Shown here: in pieces, positions 13,622-22,335 of the stretch
How positions within the stretch are numbered: position 1 is the stretch's first letter
Layout: each line of letters begins with the position of its first letter
Assembly: GCA_024275665.1 (NCBI GenBank)
Contig: JAJRYS010000012.1
Location: 1-35,600 of the forward strand
Reading direction: 5' to 3'
Source: an archaeon
GTDB lineage: Archaea > B1Sed10-29 > JAJRYS01
DNA: 35,600 bases
Program-made: the position numbers and the translations under genes
Notes under the pieces: model-generated
Seen by the model: the letters and a program-made list of their open reading frames with translations, nothing else
Told to the model about the DNA's origin: nothing
Database searches by the model: none

Positions 13622-14461
13622 ATGCAGGATTATTCATACTACGAATATGAGGAAGGTTGGAAGAAGAAATTTGAAGCAACAATCCCAATACTGTTACTGG
13701 TTTTAGTATTGCTAATCTTGGCTTGGAAGATGCAGTGGCTCTGTGGTTTGCCTGTTGTTGGAGGTGTTTGCGGTTCTCCAGTAGTGAACATCCTACTAGT
13801 TGGAGACGATCCTGATATTGCAAGAGCGCTTGACGAGATTAAAATTGGAATGCCTTTGAATTATGAGATCTTTGACACTAAGGACATTGAAAACCTGCGT
13901 GACGCTTCTTACTTGAACAATTATGATATTATCATTCTCACTGAGAAGATCGATCCTAATGACCCTACCATGATGCCTTCTTTGTTCAGAGAGTACTTGT
14001 CACAGCGCCTTGCTAACAACGGAAAACTAATACTATACGGGGTTGCTGGAAGTAGGGTTCCAGGAGAGCCTTCTGCTAATGGTTGGAAGCAAGCAAGCAT
14101 GGACAAGTATGTTCCAGTAACTTGCACTACTGGCTTGTGCGGAGCTGATTCAAAGGATGTGAGAGCTTCTTCGTTAGTGTCTTTGAAGGTCACTGATATA
14201 AATCACCCAATGGTCAAGGAGTTTGGAATGACTGCTCAGTTCACCCCTGGAGCAAGCTTGGAGTTTGCAGTGGTGAATGTTGATGAAGGAAAGGCTATTG
14301 CTAACATTGAAGTTAGTACTGAAGCACAGACTCTGGCATACCCTGGAGTAGTTGTGTCTTCTCATGGTTTGACTGGGAGAACTGTTTACTTCGCTTATCA
14401 CCCAAGCAGGACTCCTACCATCTTCAAGAATGCTATTAAATACTTAATGAACAGCATGTGA
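13622..14461 (+). CDS. Membrane-anchored amidotransferase-like-fold protein, paralogue 2
   Basis: A 280-residue protein with the same plan: a short YSYYEYEEG head, then a membrane helix (about 18-38). A CGLPVVGGVCG motif leads straight into the beta/alpha domain (VVNILLVGDDPDI, LNNYDIIILTEK, NNGKLILYGVAG, DINHPMVKEFGM). A canonical catalytic triad is not visible. ATG 13622 has GAGGTG eight bases upstream; the upstream GTG at 13613 overlaps that site and is not the start. It lies 60 bp after paralogue 1 and 30 bp before paralogue 3. Function unknown. Confidence 0.65.
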   Translation: MQDYSYYEYEEGWKKKFEATIPILLLVLVLLILAWKMQWLCGLPVVGGVCGSPVVNILLVGDDPDIARALDEIKIGMPLNYEIFDTKDIENLRDASYLNNYDIIILTEKIDPNDPTMMPSLFREYLSQRLANNGKLILYGVAGSRVPGEPSANGWKQASMDKYVPVTCTTGLCGADSKDVRASSLVSLKVTDINHPMVKEFGMTAQFTPGASLEFAVVNVDEGKAIANIEVSTEAQTLAYPGVVVSSHGLTGRTVYFAYHPSRTPTIFKNAIKYLMNSM

Positions 14462-14491
14462 TTTGGAATGGAGTTTAGGAGATGATGAATA

Positions 14492-15373
14492 ATGGTGGAT
14501 TTGCCTTATTACTATGAGGAAGGACCTAAAAGGTATTTGGAGAGCTTGATTCCAATAATAATATTAGTACTGATAGCAGTGGTTCTTGTTGGAAAGACTA
14601 CTACTTTATTCTGTTCTGTTCCAGTGCTTGGAAGCGTTTTTTGCGGCGGCCAGTACATTAACATTGCAGTGATAGGAGACTTCCAATACGGAGATACTCT
14701 TGTAAAAGCACCTGAATTAAAGGCATTGCTTGACGGCGACTTGGGAAGAGCTTGCAACATGCAGTACCAGACTTTCACTCCTGATGACTTGCAATATGTG
14801 AAAGACAGTTTGATAAAAGACTTCGACCTCGTTGTGTTGGTTGGTGAGAGAAACTACACCAGGCCTGTGAGGGAAGCTGTAGAGTCTTACTTGCAGTCAG
14901 GTGGGAAGGTTATAATAATAGGGGATGCTGCTACTAAGGACCCTGATGATTTTGCTTACCTTGGATGGGGTCATATTGAAGTACCAATACAGTTAAGACC
15001 TAATGTTGACAAGACTGACAATGGAGTTCCTTACGTAGAATTAGCGGGCACACAGTTAAGAGTGGTTGACTTAAACAATCCAATAGTAGTAGGGTATGGT
15101 TTGAAGGTTAACTTAACTGAGTTGTCTAACAAGCCTTCTTGCAGTGCTGACAAGCTTACAATGATTGACGTTAATCCTACGAGCGGAGGAACTATTCTCA
15201 TTGCTTCTGGCATCGAGGACGGCAGGAAGAAAACAGTCCCAGCAGTAGTGGAGAGCAATTCATTGCTAGGGGGCAAGGTGTATTACTTCTCTTTCGACCC
15301 TGGATGCATGCCTAACATGTGGATTTCCACAGTGCAGGAAATAACAGGTAAGAAGGCTTGCCAGTCTTGGTAA
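14492..15373 (+). CDS. Membrane-anchored amidotransferase-like-fold protein, paralogue 3
   Basis: A 293-residue protein closely parallel to paralogue 2. The head LPYYYEEGPKRYLESLIP precedes the membrane helix. A post-membrane motif CSVPVLGSVFCGG comes next, then the domain (YINIAVIGDFQYG, KDFDLVVLVGER, SYLQSGGKVIIIGDAA, DLNNPIVVGYGL). The start has AGGAG nine bases upstream. The shared Tyr-Glu head and paired cysteines suggest that copies 2 and 3 assemble together or with a common partner. A T-rich terminator follows. Confidence 0.65.
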   Translation: MVDLPYYYEEGPKRYLESLIPIIILVLIAVVLVGKTTTLFCSVPVLGSVFCGGQYINIAVIGDFQYGDTLVKAPELKALLDGDLGRACNMQYQTFTPDDLQYVKDSLIKDFDLVVLVGERNYTRPVREAVESYLQSGGKVIIIGDAATKDPDDFAYLGWGHIEVPIQLRPNVDKTDNGVPYVELAGTQLRVVDLNNPIVVGYGLKVNLTELSNKPSCSADKLTMIDVNPTSGGTILIASGIEDGRKKTVPAVVESNSLLGGKVYYFSFDPGCMPNMWISTVQEITGKKACQSW

Positions 15374-15375
15374 AC

Positions 15376-15403
15376 TTTTTTCTTCCTTTTTTTATTATTT
15401 TGT
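15376..15403 (+). terminator. T-rich terminator of the three-gene cluster
   Basis: Two long T runs (CTTTTTTC and CTTTTTTTATTATTTTG) start three bases after the stop codon of paralogue 3. This is the usual intrinsic signal for archaeal RNA polymerase. Confidence 0.55.
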
Positions 15404-15439
15404 TCAAGGATTGAAACAACCATTATTCTAACTTATAAT

Positions 15440-16372
15440 CTACAAGTTGTGTGCTTCTAACACTTTCACGTCATCAGTTTTTCCATCACCGTCTTTGTCA
15501 AGTCCTCTTATCACGCAGTAGAAGTCTTTTCCTTGCTCGTATTTCCTTAGTACTTTGTCATGGTATTGTGTTATTGCAATGATGCTTGCTTTCGTTCCTT
15601 CATGTTTTAATCCTGATAATAAGATTACTTTTTTGCTCTTGTCCCATGGGTTTGTTATTTTTGCTATAAGACTTATGTCCTCACCATCATAATGCTTATT
15701 TGTGAAGGAAGAATGCAATTCCCATATTTTGTCCCATTCAAACTTTATTTTTAGAAAATTGTTTAACTCATTTGTGATAATGTTCGTAGCAGGCCCTCCT
15801 ATTATTATGAGGTTTCTTTTTTCCTCATGCTCTGCTTTTGCCTCTGTATCAAACTTTACAACAAACCTGTTTGGAAGAGAGCAATACTTGCCTATAAACA
15901 TTGCCAAATGCACTGCTGTGTGCCCGTCTCTTGCTGTTGTCATGTAAGGTCCGTGTTTGAAAGGAGCGCTTACTACCACAGATCCTTCAAACACTCCGTT
16001 ATTAACGAATTCTTGAAAAAACTCTCTTGCTTTGCTGTCTTCTTTTTCTTCAACCCTGCTTTTCTTTATTTCAAAACCGAAAGCATTAGAAGTAGGAGCG
16101 TAATACTTGCTTACTGCTCCTTTTTTAATTTCTTCTCTTATTACTGTAACCAATCCTGCTTTCTTAAGGTTGTTTATGTAGTAGTATACTTTTTGTTCGT
16201 GGATTCCAAGTTCTCTTGCTATTTCATTAGGGTATGTTGGTTTTTTTGCAAGAGCTTTAAGTATTCTCAAGCTGTTTTCGTTTAATAGTTTGAATGCTTT
16301 CACTGGGTTTCTCATTATTAGTATTGGTTCGGAATATTTTTTCCCATTAACGTGTCTTGTTAAGAAATACAT
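15440..16372 (-). CDS. HTH (ArsR-like) protein with S-layer-like C-terminal domain
   Basis: A 310-residue two-domain protein. Residues about 30-95 form a winged helix (LRILKALAKKPTYPNEIARELGIHEQKVYYYINNLKKAGLV, given here only as landmarks). Residues about 125-310 resemble the C-terminal region of methanococcal S-layer-family proteins. This includes NLIIIGGPATNIITNEL (187-203) and a final calcium-loop-like DKDGDGKTDD (292-301). No signal peptide or membrane helix is present, so it acts in the cytoplasm. ATG 16372 lies 26 nt from a TATA box, so it is leaderless. Divergent from glmS across 97 bp, it may control glmS or itself; that is inference. Confidence 0.7.
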   Translation of the reverse strand: MYFLTRHVNGKKYSEPILIMRNPVKAFKLLNENSLRILKALAKKPTYPNEIARELGIHEQKVYYYINNLKKAGLVTVIREEIKKGAVSKYYAPTSNAFGFEIKKSRVEEKEDSKAREFFQEFVNNGVFEGSVVVSAPFKHGPYMTTARDGHTAVHLAMFIGKYCSLPNRFVVKFDTEAKAEHEEKRNLIIIGGPATNIITNELNNFLKIKFEWDKIWELHSSFTNKHYDGEDISLIAKITNPWDKSKKVILLSGLKHEGTKASIIAITQYHDKVLRKYEQGKDFYCVIRGLDKDGDGKTDDVKVLEAHNL

Positions 16373-16392
16373 GTTATTATTATCTCAAAAAA

Positions 16393-16402
16393 GCTTTATA
16401 AA
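16393..16402 (-). promoter_or_regulatory. TATA box of the HTH gene
   Basis: TTTATAAAGC on the minus strand, centred about 26 nt from ATG 16372. Confidence 0.6.
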
Positions 16403-16437
16403 TTTTTTTATAATGGTATTAATTCTATTGTAAAAAA

Positions 16438-16447
16438 TTTTATAAAT
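16438..16447 (+). promoter_or_regulatory. TATA box of glmS
   Basis: TTTATAAATA, centred about 27 nt from ATG 16470, predicts a leaderless glmS mRNA. The 35 bp between the two divergent TATA boxes could hold an operator. Confidence 0.6.
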
Positions 16448-16469
16448 ATTGAAAAGCACACTCTACTCC

Positions 16470-18191
16470 ATGTGCGGCATAATAGGATACATAGGAGAAG
16501 AAAATGCTGTAGGAATAGTATTACAAGGGCTTAAGAACCTTGAATACCGCGGTTATGATTCTTACGGCATTGCATGGCAAGAAAAAGGGATAAGACTGTT
16601 TAAGAAGACTGGAACAATCAAAGAAGATGTAAATGCAAATTCAAGCATGGCAATAGGCCATACTCGGTGGGCTACTCATGGGAAAGTAAGCAGGGAAAAC
16701 GCTCATCCTCACACTGATTGTTCAGGGGAAATAGTGATAGTTCACAATGGCATAATAGAAAACTATAACGAGCTGAAAAAAGAATTAATGAGAAAAGGCC
16801 ATGTGTTCAAGAGTGATACTGATAGTGAAGTAATAGCACATTTAATAGAAGAAGGAATGAAAGAAGTAAGAGACCTTGAAAAAGCAGTAAGGAATACTTT
16901 CAGAAAGCTTGAAGGAAGCTATGCTGTTCTTGTTATAAGAGAAGGAGAGGAAAAGATAATAGGCGTGAGGAAGGATTCTCCACTTGTGATGGGTATTTCT
17001 GACAGCGGTTTGTTTGCTGCAAGCGACGCCCCAGCATTCTTACAACATACTAAGAGAGTAGCATGGTTATACAATAACGACATGATAATCCTTTCAAGGA
17101 ATGGTTTCAGAGTATTGGATTTGAACACTGGTAAGCAAGTAAACAGGGAAGTGGAGACAATTGATTGGAATGCGGAGCAAGCGAGCAAAGGAGAATTCAA
17201 GCACTTCATGCTCAAAGAAATACTGGAGCAAATAAGCGTTTTGAAGAAAACAGCAAGCAGGAAAGATGTTGGAAAAGCAGCTGAAATGATAAAAAAAGCG
17301 GGCAATGTAGTGCTCACTGGATGCGGCACCAGCTACCACGCTTGCCTCTCAGCAGAGTATTCTTTAGCAAGGGAAGGAGTAAATGCAAGGGCAGTGTTGT
17401 CATCAGAGATGATTAACTATTCTAACCTGATTAATGAAAAGACATTAGTAATAGCTGTTTCGCAAAGCGGGGAAACAGCAGACGTCCTTGAAGCAGTGAA
17501 AATAGCTAAAAAAAAGAAAGCAAGAATACTCTCCCTTGTTAATGTTAAAGGCTCTTCTCTTGAAAGAGAATCGCAGGAAACATTGCTGCTGAACGCTGGT
17601 CCTGAAATATGCGTGCTGTCAACAAAATCATATACTTCCCAAGTAGCCTTGCTGACAATGATTTCAGAAAGAATAGCAGGAAAGGAGAGTTTTCTTGAAA
17701 AAGCATGGAAAGAGTTGTATAATCTGACTTCTCTGTCATCCAGGAAGAGGATAAAAAAAATAGCGGAAAAAATGAAAGACGCTAAAAGTATTATTATAAT
17801 AGGAAGAAACCATCATTATGCTACTGCTCTTGAAGCAGGCTTGAAAATAAGAGAGGTTTCTTACATTCCAGCGTTTGCTTTTGCAGGAGGAGAATTGAAA
17901 CACGGAAACATCGCGTTAGTGGAAAAAGGAACTCCTTGCATTGTCTTCGGATGTGACAAAGACACTATTTCTAATGCTGTTGAAATGAAGACAAGAGGAG
18001 GATGGATAATAGGAATATCACCTCAATACAATGAAGCGTTCGACGACTGGATAAGAGTACCAGAAGCAGGAGAATATAACACGATAACCCACATAATACC
18101 AGCGCAGATACTCGCATACTATTTAGCCACGTTGAAAGGACTTGATCCTGACAAGCCAAGAAACCTTGCCAAAAGCGTTACAGTGAAGTAA
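16470..18191 (+). CDS. glmS: Glutamine-fructose-6-phosphate aminotransferase
   Basis: Makes glucosamine-6-phosphate from fructose-6-phosphate and glutamine, the first step to UDP-GlcNAc for glycans. The N-terminal glutaminase domain starts MCGIIGYIG with the nucleophile at Cys2, and HTRWATHG and HNGIIENY are conserved. Two SIS sugar-binding domains follow, with SQSGETADV and a lysine in GGELKHGNIAL. The C-terminus LAKSVTVK matches the family end. At 573 aa it is slightly shorter than the usual 600. The start must be ATG 16470 because Cys2 has to be exposed; an upstream in-frame start at 16449 would bury it. It could feed the N-glycans expected on the PKD stalk. Confidence 0.95.
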   Translation: MCGIIGYIGEENAVGIVLQGLKNLEYRGYDSYGIAWQEKGIRLFKKTGTIKEDVNANSSMAIGHTRWATHGKVSRENAHPHTDCSGEIVIVHNGIIENYNELKKELMRKGHVFKSDTDSEVIAHLIEEGMKEVRDLEKAVRNTFRKLEGSYAVLVIREGEEKIIGVRKDSPLVMGISDSGLFAASDAPAFLQHTKRVAWLYNNDMIILSRNGFRVLDLNTGKQVNREVETIDWNAEQASKGEFKHFMLKEILEQISVLKKTASRKDVGKAAEMIKKAGNVVLTGCGTSYHACLSAEYSLAREGVNARAVLSSEMINYSNLINEKTLVIAVSQSGETADVLEAVKIAKKKKARILSLVNVKGSSLERESQETLLLNAGPEICVLSTKSYTSQVALLTMISERIAGKESFLEKAWKELYNLTSLSSRKRIKKIAEKMKDAKSIIIIGRNHHYATALEAGLKIREVSYIPAFAFAGGELKHGNIALVEKGTPCIVFGCDKDTISNAVEMKTRGGWIIGISPQYNEAFDDWIRVPEAGEYNTITHIIPAQILAYYLATLKGLDPDKPRNLAKSVTVK

Positions 18192-18228
18192 AAGAAATGT
18201 AAAAATAAAAAAAGAAGGAAAAAGGCTT

Positions 18229-18369
18229 TTAATACCTTCTTCTATTGTAGTTGTTCCTCTGTGGCCTGTGCTTCCTGTAACAGTCCCTGCAGTAAACAGG
18301 CCTGCCTTCTGTTGGTTCGAAAGGAACTTCGCATTCCTTGCCGCAGTCTGCGCAGACTGCTTTGTGCAT
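18229..18369 (-). CDS. CxxC-x17-CxxC zinc-ribbon mini-protein
   Basis: A 46-residue protein with the archaeal zinc-ribbon pattern: VCADCGKECEVPFEPTEGRP followed by VYCRDCY, so four cysteines in two CxxC pairs about 17 residues apart. A basic Asn/Arg/Tyr tail follows. Such proteins are common in archaeal genomes and are thought to bind nucleic acid, but no role is proven. Start ATG 18369 (MHKAVC) matches the family N-terminus and leaves a short leader from a TATA box at about 18403-18411. ATG 18390 would add seven residues. T-rich sequence after the stop serves as terminator. Confidence 0.8.
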   Translation of the reverse strand: MHKAVCADCGKECEVPFEPTEGRPVYCRDCYRKHRPQRNNYNRRRY

Positions 18370-18537
18370 TTCTCTGCTTTCAAAATACATTCTTCTTTAC
18401 ACCTTTTATAACCTAGTGAATTAGTAACTGCCCAAGAAATAGTAACTCCTTCCCGCGTTAACTAATTCCCAGCTCTTGTTAGGAACAATGGGGTTTATAA
18501 TGGTTTTCATCTGAAAAATAATAAGAGGTTGTTTTTC

Positions 18538-18780
18538 ATGTTCAGGAGAATGAAGAAAAAGAGGAAAGAAGATGACTTTTATTTTGACAGGAAAGACTAC
18601 GAATGCTTGTTGAGGGATACAAGGAGAAGGGGTTTGTCAATAGCAGAAGCAAGAATGGTTGTGTGGTTGATGAGGAACGGCAAGCTGTCGGTAGAAGATG
18701 TGCAAAGAATAGCTAATGCAGAGCCAAATAAGTTCATAAAATCCATCATTGAGAGGGGTGTTAAGAAGCTGAAGAAATGA
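18538..18780 (+). CDS. Hypothetical small basic protein, 80 aa
   Basis: A small, highly charged helical protein (FRRMKKKRKEDDFYFDRKDY, then LSIAEARMVVWLMRNGKLSVEDVQRIANAE). Its pattern resembles a small helical-bundle or HTH domain, but I recognise no family. ATG 18538 has AAGAGG nine bases upstream and a TATA-like GTTTATAATGG about 42 nt upstream; the upstream TTG at 18529 is less likely. It converges with the DNA ligase gene with six bases between the stops. Confidence 0.6.
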   Translation: MFRRMKKKRKEDDFYFDRKDYECLLRDTRRRGLSIAEARMVVWLMRNGKLSVEDVQRIANAEPNKFIKSIIERGVKKLKK

Positions 18781-18786
18781 AGAGCC

Positions 18787-20529
18787 TCATTCTTCTATCC
18801 TTGTCTTTTTTTGTTCTTCGTACATGCGGATTATTTCACGCACAGTGGTTGCTTCGTAAGGAGTCTTGTCTTCCCTCAGCCTTATCATGCGCGGAAAACG
18901 CAGAGCATAACCAACGCCGTCTTTCATTCCACAAGTGTGCATGGGGCTCTTCGTAATCTCGTCTGCGAGCACTTCTGCAACGTACTTCGGTTCAACCCAG
19001 TAGTCTGGTTTTACAAGGCTGTCAACATTCTTAGGCTTCTGCTTCACGCACACTTTGTCAAGTAGTTGTTTCAGTTCTTTCATTTGTTCTTCTGAGAACC
19101 CGCTTCCAACACGCGCGATGGTCTTGAACTCGTCAGCTTCGTCGTCGTAGACAGCAGTTAACAGTCCTCCGAATCCTAGCTTCGTCCTCATTCCCTTGCC
19201 AGCGTAATAACCTACTATGACCACGTCCACGGTGTCTCCTAATTCTCCTTTGTAGCTTCTCTTCATCTTAATCCAAGCGAACTTACGAGCGCCAGTAGTG
19301 TAAGGAGCGTTCAAATCCTTTGCTACTATTCCTTCAAGCCCCCTGCTTATAGCATCTTCGAAGAACTCTTTCAATTCTTCAGCGTTGTCTGTTATTATTT
19401 CTTCTGCGAGTTTCAAAGTCTCTCCTGGTTTTATGATTTTTTCAAGAATATTCCTTCTTTCCTTGAACGGCTTGTTCCTTACATCTTCTCCGTCAACGTA
19501 CAACACGTCGAATAAGAACACTTTCAAAGGATATTCTTTGGCTTTTTTCTCTATTCCATGCTTCCTCTTTCTTTGGATCGTTACTTGGAAGGGGAGAAAT
19601 TCTCCAGTAGCTTCGTTGTAACCAATGGCTTCTCCTTCTATTATTGTTTGTTTTGCTTTTACTTGTTCTCTCACTGCTTTGACTACTTCTGGGAACATGT
19701 GAGTCATTTCTTCTTCCCTGCGTGAGAATATCCTCACATCATCACCGTTCTTATGAATAGCAATGCGGAACCCGTCGTATTTGTGTTCTGCAGCGCACTT
19801 GCCAAGCTTTTTGATTATTTCTTCTGCTGTTGGAAGACGCTCGCACAAAGCAGGTCTTAATGGGACTCCCACTCTTACTCTTATGTTTTTCACTCCTTCA
19901 AGCCCTTTCTCATACAATGTCTTAGCAACGAGTCCGAGATCTGAGCAGACGTTGTAAGCTTCTTCAAGAACACTTCTCTGTGTCTTGTCACCAAGCACTG
20001 CAGTTGCAAGCGCGTCAAGAATCGTAGGATCCCCAACTCCAAGGGATAGTTTACCGAGGGGAATGCGGATAATGTACCTTGCTTCTAACGGTTTAGAATT
20101 GTTAAGCAGTTCTACCAGTGTTTTTATCTTCAAATCCTGTGACCTTGCCCCTGAAACAGTTGCCATCTTATAGAAAGCGTTGAACACGTGCTTTACTGTC
20201 AGGTCTTGTGAGAACAAAGACTTCTGCTTCTTCTTGCTTACAAATTTCTCAGCAACCAGCCCAAGGTCTCCAAGCTCGTGGTATTTTTTCTCAACTTCTT
20301 TGACAGGATAACCAGTGGCTTTGCTTATTGCTTGCTCTGCGAGCTTTTCGCCAATGCCTATTTCGATGTTTTTGAAAGCAGGAGCAACCCTCCCCTGTAA
20401 CAAGTACACTACTTTGTCAATGTCGCTTGCAGGAGTTTTCTTGAACAAGTCAGCAAGTATTGAAGTCATTTCAAGCCTTTTTGAAGTCTCTTCAAGTTTT
20501 CTGAACGTGTCAGCGACTTCTGCGAACAT
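18787..20529 (-). CDS. lig: ATP-dependent DNA ligase
   Basis: Seals nicks in replication and repair using ATP. The N-terminal DNA-binding domain (about 1-210) precedes the adenylation domain with the nucleophile motif KYDGFR (Lys 250). Motif III-like EGEAIGYN, motif IV EGIVAKDL and motif V WIKMKRSY follow, then the OB-fold and C-terminal RFPRMIRLREDK. Length about 580 aa is typical of archaeal Lig. ATG 20529 overlaps the stop of the upstream antiporter (TGATG), implying translational coupling; GTG 20532 would add one residue. Confidence 0.95.
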   Translation of the reverse strand: MFAEVADTFRKLEETSKRLEMTSILADLFKKTPASDIDKVVYLLQGRVAPAFKNIEIGIGEKLAEQAISKATGYPVKEVEKKYHELGDLGLVAEKFVSKKKQKSLFSQDLTVKHVFNAFYKMATVSGARSQDLKIKTLVELLNNSKPLEARYIIRIPLGKLSLGVGDPTILDALATAVLGDKTQRSVLEEAYNVCSDLGLVAKTLYEKGLEGVKNIRVRVGVPLRPALCERLPTAEEIIKKLGKCAAEHKYDGFRIAIHKNGDDVRIFSRREEEMTHMFPEVVKAVREQVKAKQTIIEGEAIGYNEATGEFLPFQVTIQRKRKHGIEKKAKEYPLKVFLFDVLYVDGEDVRNKPFKERRNILEKIIKPGETLKLAEEIITDNAEELKEFFEDAISRGLEGIVAKDLNAPYTTGARKFAWIKMKRSYKGELGDTVDVVIVGYYAGKGMRTKLGFGGLLTAVYDDEADEFKTIARVGSGFSEEQMKELKQLLDKVCVKQKPKNVDSLVKPDYWVEPKYVAEVLADEITKSPMHTCGMKDGVGYALRFPRMIRLREDKTPYEATTVREIIRMYEEQKKTRIEE

Positions 20530-22253
20530 CACCTTAGAAAGCCTCCTCTTACCATCTTCTTCCTACGAAGCCGTGGTATTAATAAGTTCTTCTCTTGCTT
20601 TAGTTTTACAAGTGCTTTTAACAAGAACACGAAGCCAAGAGCAGCCATTAATGCTACGAGCACTGTTACTATTATGCTTGTTGAAAGGCTTACTACGAAC
20701 AGCAGTACTGATGCTGTGAAACTGAACAAGGAGAAGAGAAGGTCTGTTACTTCTTCCCTCATTGCCTCAAGTTCTGTTCCTTTCAACGTTCTCACTGCCA
20801 CATCCATCATCATCAACCGTGTCTGTTTTGCTATTGAAAGAGCAATAGGAAGAGCTAGCAAGACAGCTGTCCCAATAATTATGAAAGAATTGTCAATGCC
20901 TGGAATGACAGTGGCTTTGACTTCAATATTAGCGTACAATGCAAGATACAACACGCTTATCACTGCGAACACATTCACTCCTATGGCCTTTAGTCTTTTC
21001 ATAAAAGCATTTTGCAACGCTCTGCTGTGGAAGATATTCTGGAAAAAAGCCTGGTTTAAGTCTATTACGATGCTTGTTTTGTCTTTTATTTTTCCTGGAA
21101 CAATTCTTGAAAGCAAATGAGTTATCCTTTCACTGTTGTTGTATAAAGGAGCGACGAGCATCGTGCTAGTGATTGTCAGGAAAATAGCACTGCTTAGAAT
21201 CAAACTAGCATGGGGAGTGCTAAGCACTACTGCAAACCCTGCTATTATAAGCGAAAACTCTCCGATTGAAGCCATTACTGCTGACACTCTCATGCTTTCA
21301 TTCTCCCTTAACCCCACTATTGCTCCTGCAAAAGCAAAAGAAATAGTCTGAGCAACCAGCCTTACCAAAAGCAATACTATTCCCATGATTATTGCGATAA
21401 TGCTCAATGACTGGAACTTCAGTCCTATGCTCACGAAGAAGAAAGCAGCGAAGAACTCTCTGAAAGACTCAAGTTCTTTTTTAACTTGTTCAGAGTGCTT
21501 CAATTCTGACAACAGCAAGCCGCCTAAGAAAGCTCCAATGGCAAGGGGGAGTTTGAAGAAAGAAGCAAGCCAAGCAAAACCCAAAGCAATTCCAAGCACG
21601 TATAACGCGACATGGCTTTCTGATGAGATGTTCTCAATGAATTCAACAAACTTCCTTGGAACCCAGCTTACTACAAGAAGAGATACTGTGACAAAAAACA
21701 AGCTGTTCAAAACCACTGTGTTGAAAGAACCCTGAGAACCGTAAGCAGCGAACAATCCAAGAGCAGCTACTGCTACGAAGTCCTCTATCAATAACATTGG
21801 AATGCTTATCCTTGCTTCCAAGCTGTTGCTCATCTTGTTATCAAGCAAGTGCTTGCTTACGATGGCAGTGCTGCTGAAAGTTAGTATAAGACCTATCATG
21901 AGGGCTTCTTCTCCTGATAAACCAAACAATCCAGCTGTGAGAAAACCAGCTGAAAAACACAAGACCATTTTCACAGGAGATATTAGGAAAGCAGCAAGCC
22001 CTCCTTGCTTGAATTTCCTAGCGTCAAGCTCTAACCCTATAAAGAACAACAGCATTATTATTCCGAGTTCTGAGAACAGTTCAATTGTTTCGTTCTGAGT
22101 TACTAATCCTAACAAACCTGGCCCGAGTATGACTCCTCCAAGCAAGTAGCCTACTATCTCAGGCTGCCCGAGCTTTCTGAAAAAAGCCCCTAAAAGCATT
22201 GACAAGAACAATGTCAAGCCAATTTCAAGAATAACGCTCTCAACAAAGACCAT
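20529..22253 (-). CDS. CPA2-family (KefB/NapA-like) cation:proton antiporter
   Basis: An integral membrane antiporter exchanging Na+ or K+ for H+. About 12 helices fill residues 1-380. They include the family motifs GQPEIVGYLLGGVILGP, FFIGLELDARKF and FSSTAIVSKHLLDN, and GAFLGGLLLSE further on. Instead of the usual cytoplasmic RCK/TrkA-N domain, the C-terminal 180 residues hold about four more hydrophobic helices and a basic tail, which is unusual. Leaderless from the TATA element near 22281 that it appears to share with divergent Alba. The downstream DNA ligase is translationally coupled. Confidence 0.88.
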   Translation of the reverse strand: MVFVESVILEIGLTLFLSMLLGAFFRKLGQPEIVGYLLGGVILGPGLLGLVTQNETIELFSELGIIMLLFFIGLELDARKFKQGGLAAFLISPVKMVLCFSAGFLTAGLFGLSGEEALMIGLILTFSSTAIVSKHLLDNKMSNSLEARISIPMLLIEDFVAVAALGLFAAYGSQGSFNTVVLNSLFFVTVSLLVVSWVPRKFVEFIENISSESHVALYVLGIALGFAWLASFFKLPLAIGAFLGGLLLSELKHSEQVKKELESFREFFAAFFFVSIGLKFQSLSIIAIIMGIVLLLVRLVAQTISFAFAGAIVGLRENESMRVSAVMASIGEFSLIIAGFAVVLSTPHASLILSSAIFLTITSTMLVAPLYNNSERITHLLSRIVPGKIKDKTSIVIDLNQAFFQNIFHSRALQNAFMKRLKAIGVNVFAVISVLYLALYANIEVKATVIPGIDNSFIIIGTAVLLALPIALSIAKQTRLMMMDVAVRTLKGTELEAMREEVTDLLFSLFSFTASVLLFVVSLSTSIIVTVLVALMAALGFVFLLKALVKLKQEKNLLIPRLRRKKMVRGGFLR

Positions 22254-22275
22254 AAGCTTATTAATACGAGTTAAT

Positions 22276-22288
22276 CATATAAAAATAA
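22276..22288. promoter_or_regulatory. TATA element shared by antiporter and Alba genes
   Basis: CATATAAAAATAA is the only TATA-like element in the 82-bp divergent region. It lies about 28 nt from the antiporter ATG on the minus strand. On the plus strand it would start RNA near 22308, giving Alba a leader of about 28 nt that carries AAAGGAGGT. Confidence 0.5.
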
Positions 22289-22335
22289 GCCACGACAATG
22301 TTTCAAAAAACAATTGAAAAAGGAGGTAGTCAAGA

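Noticed and set aside
18123-18383. 86-codon minus-strand frame overlapping the end of glmS
   Set aside because: It is out of frame with the clear CxxC zinc-ribbon protein in the same interval and overlaps glmS.
18420-18480. Repeated TAGTAACT and weak inverted repeat upstream of the 80-aa gene
   Set aside because: The copies are short and not symmetrically placed; they could be chance in AT-rich sequence.
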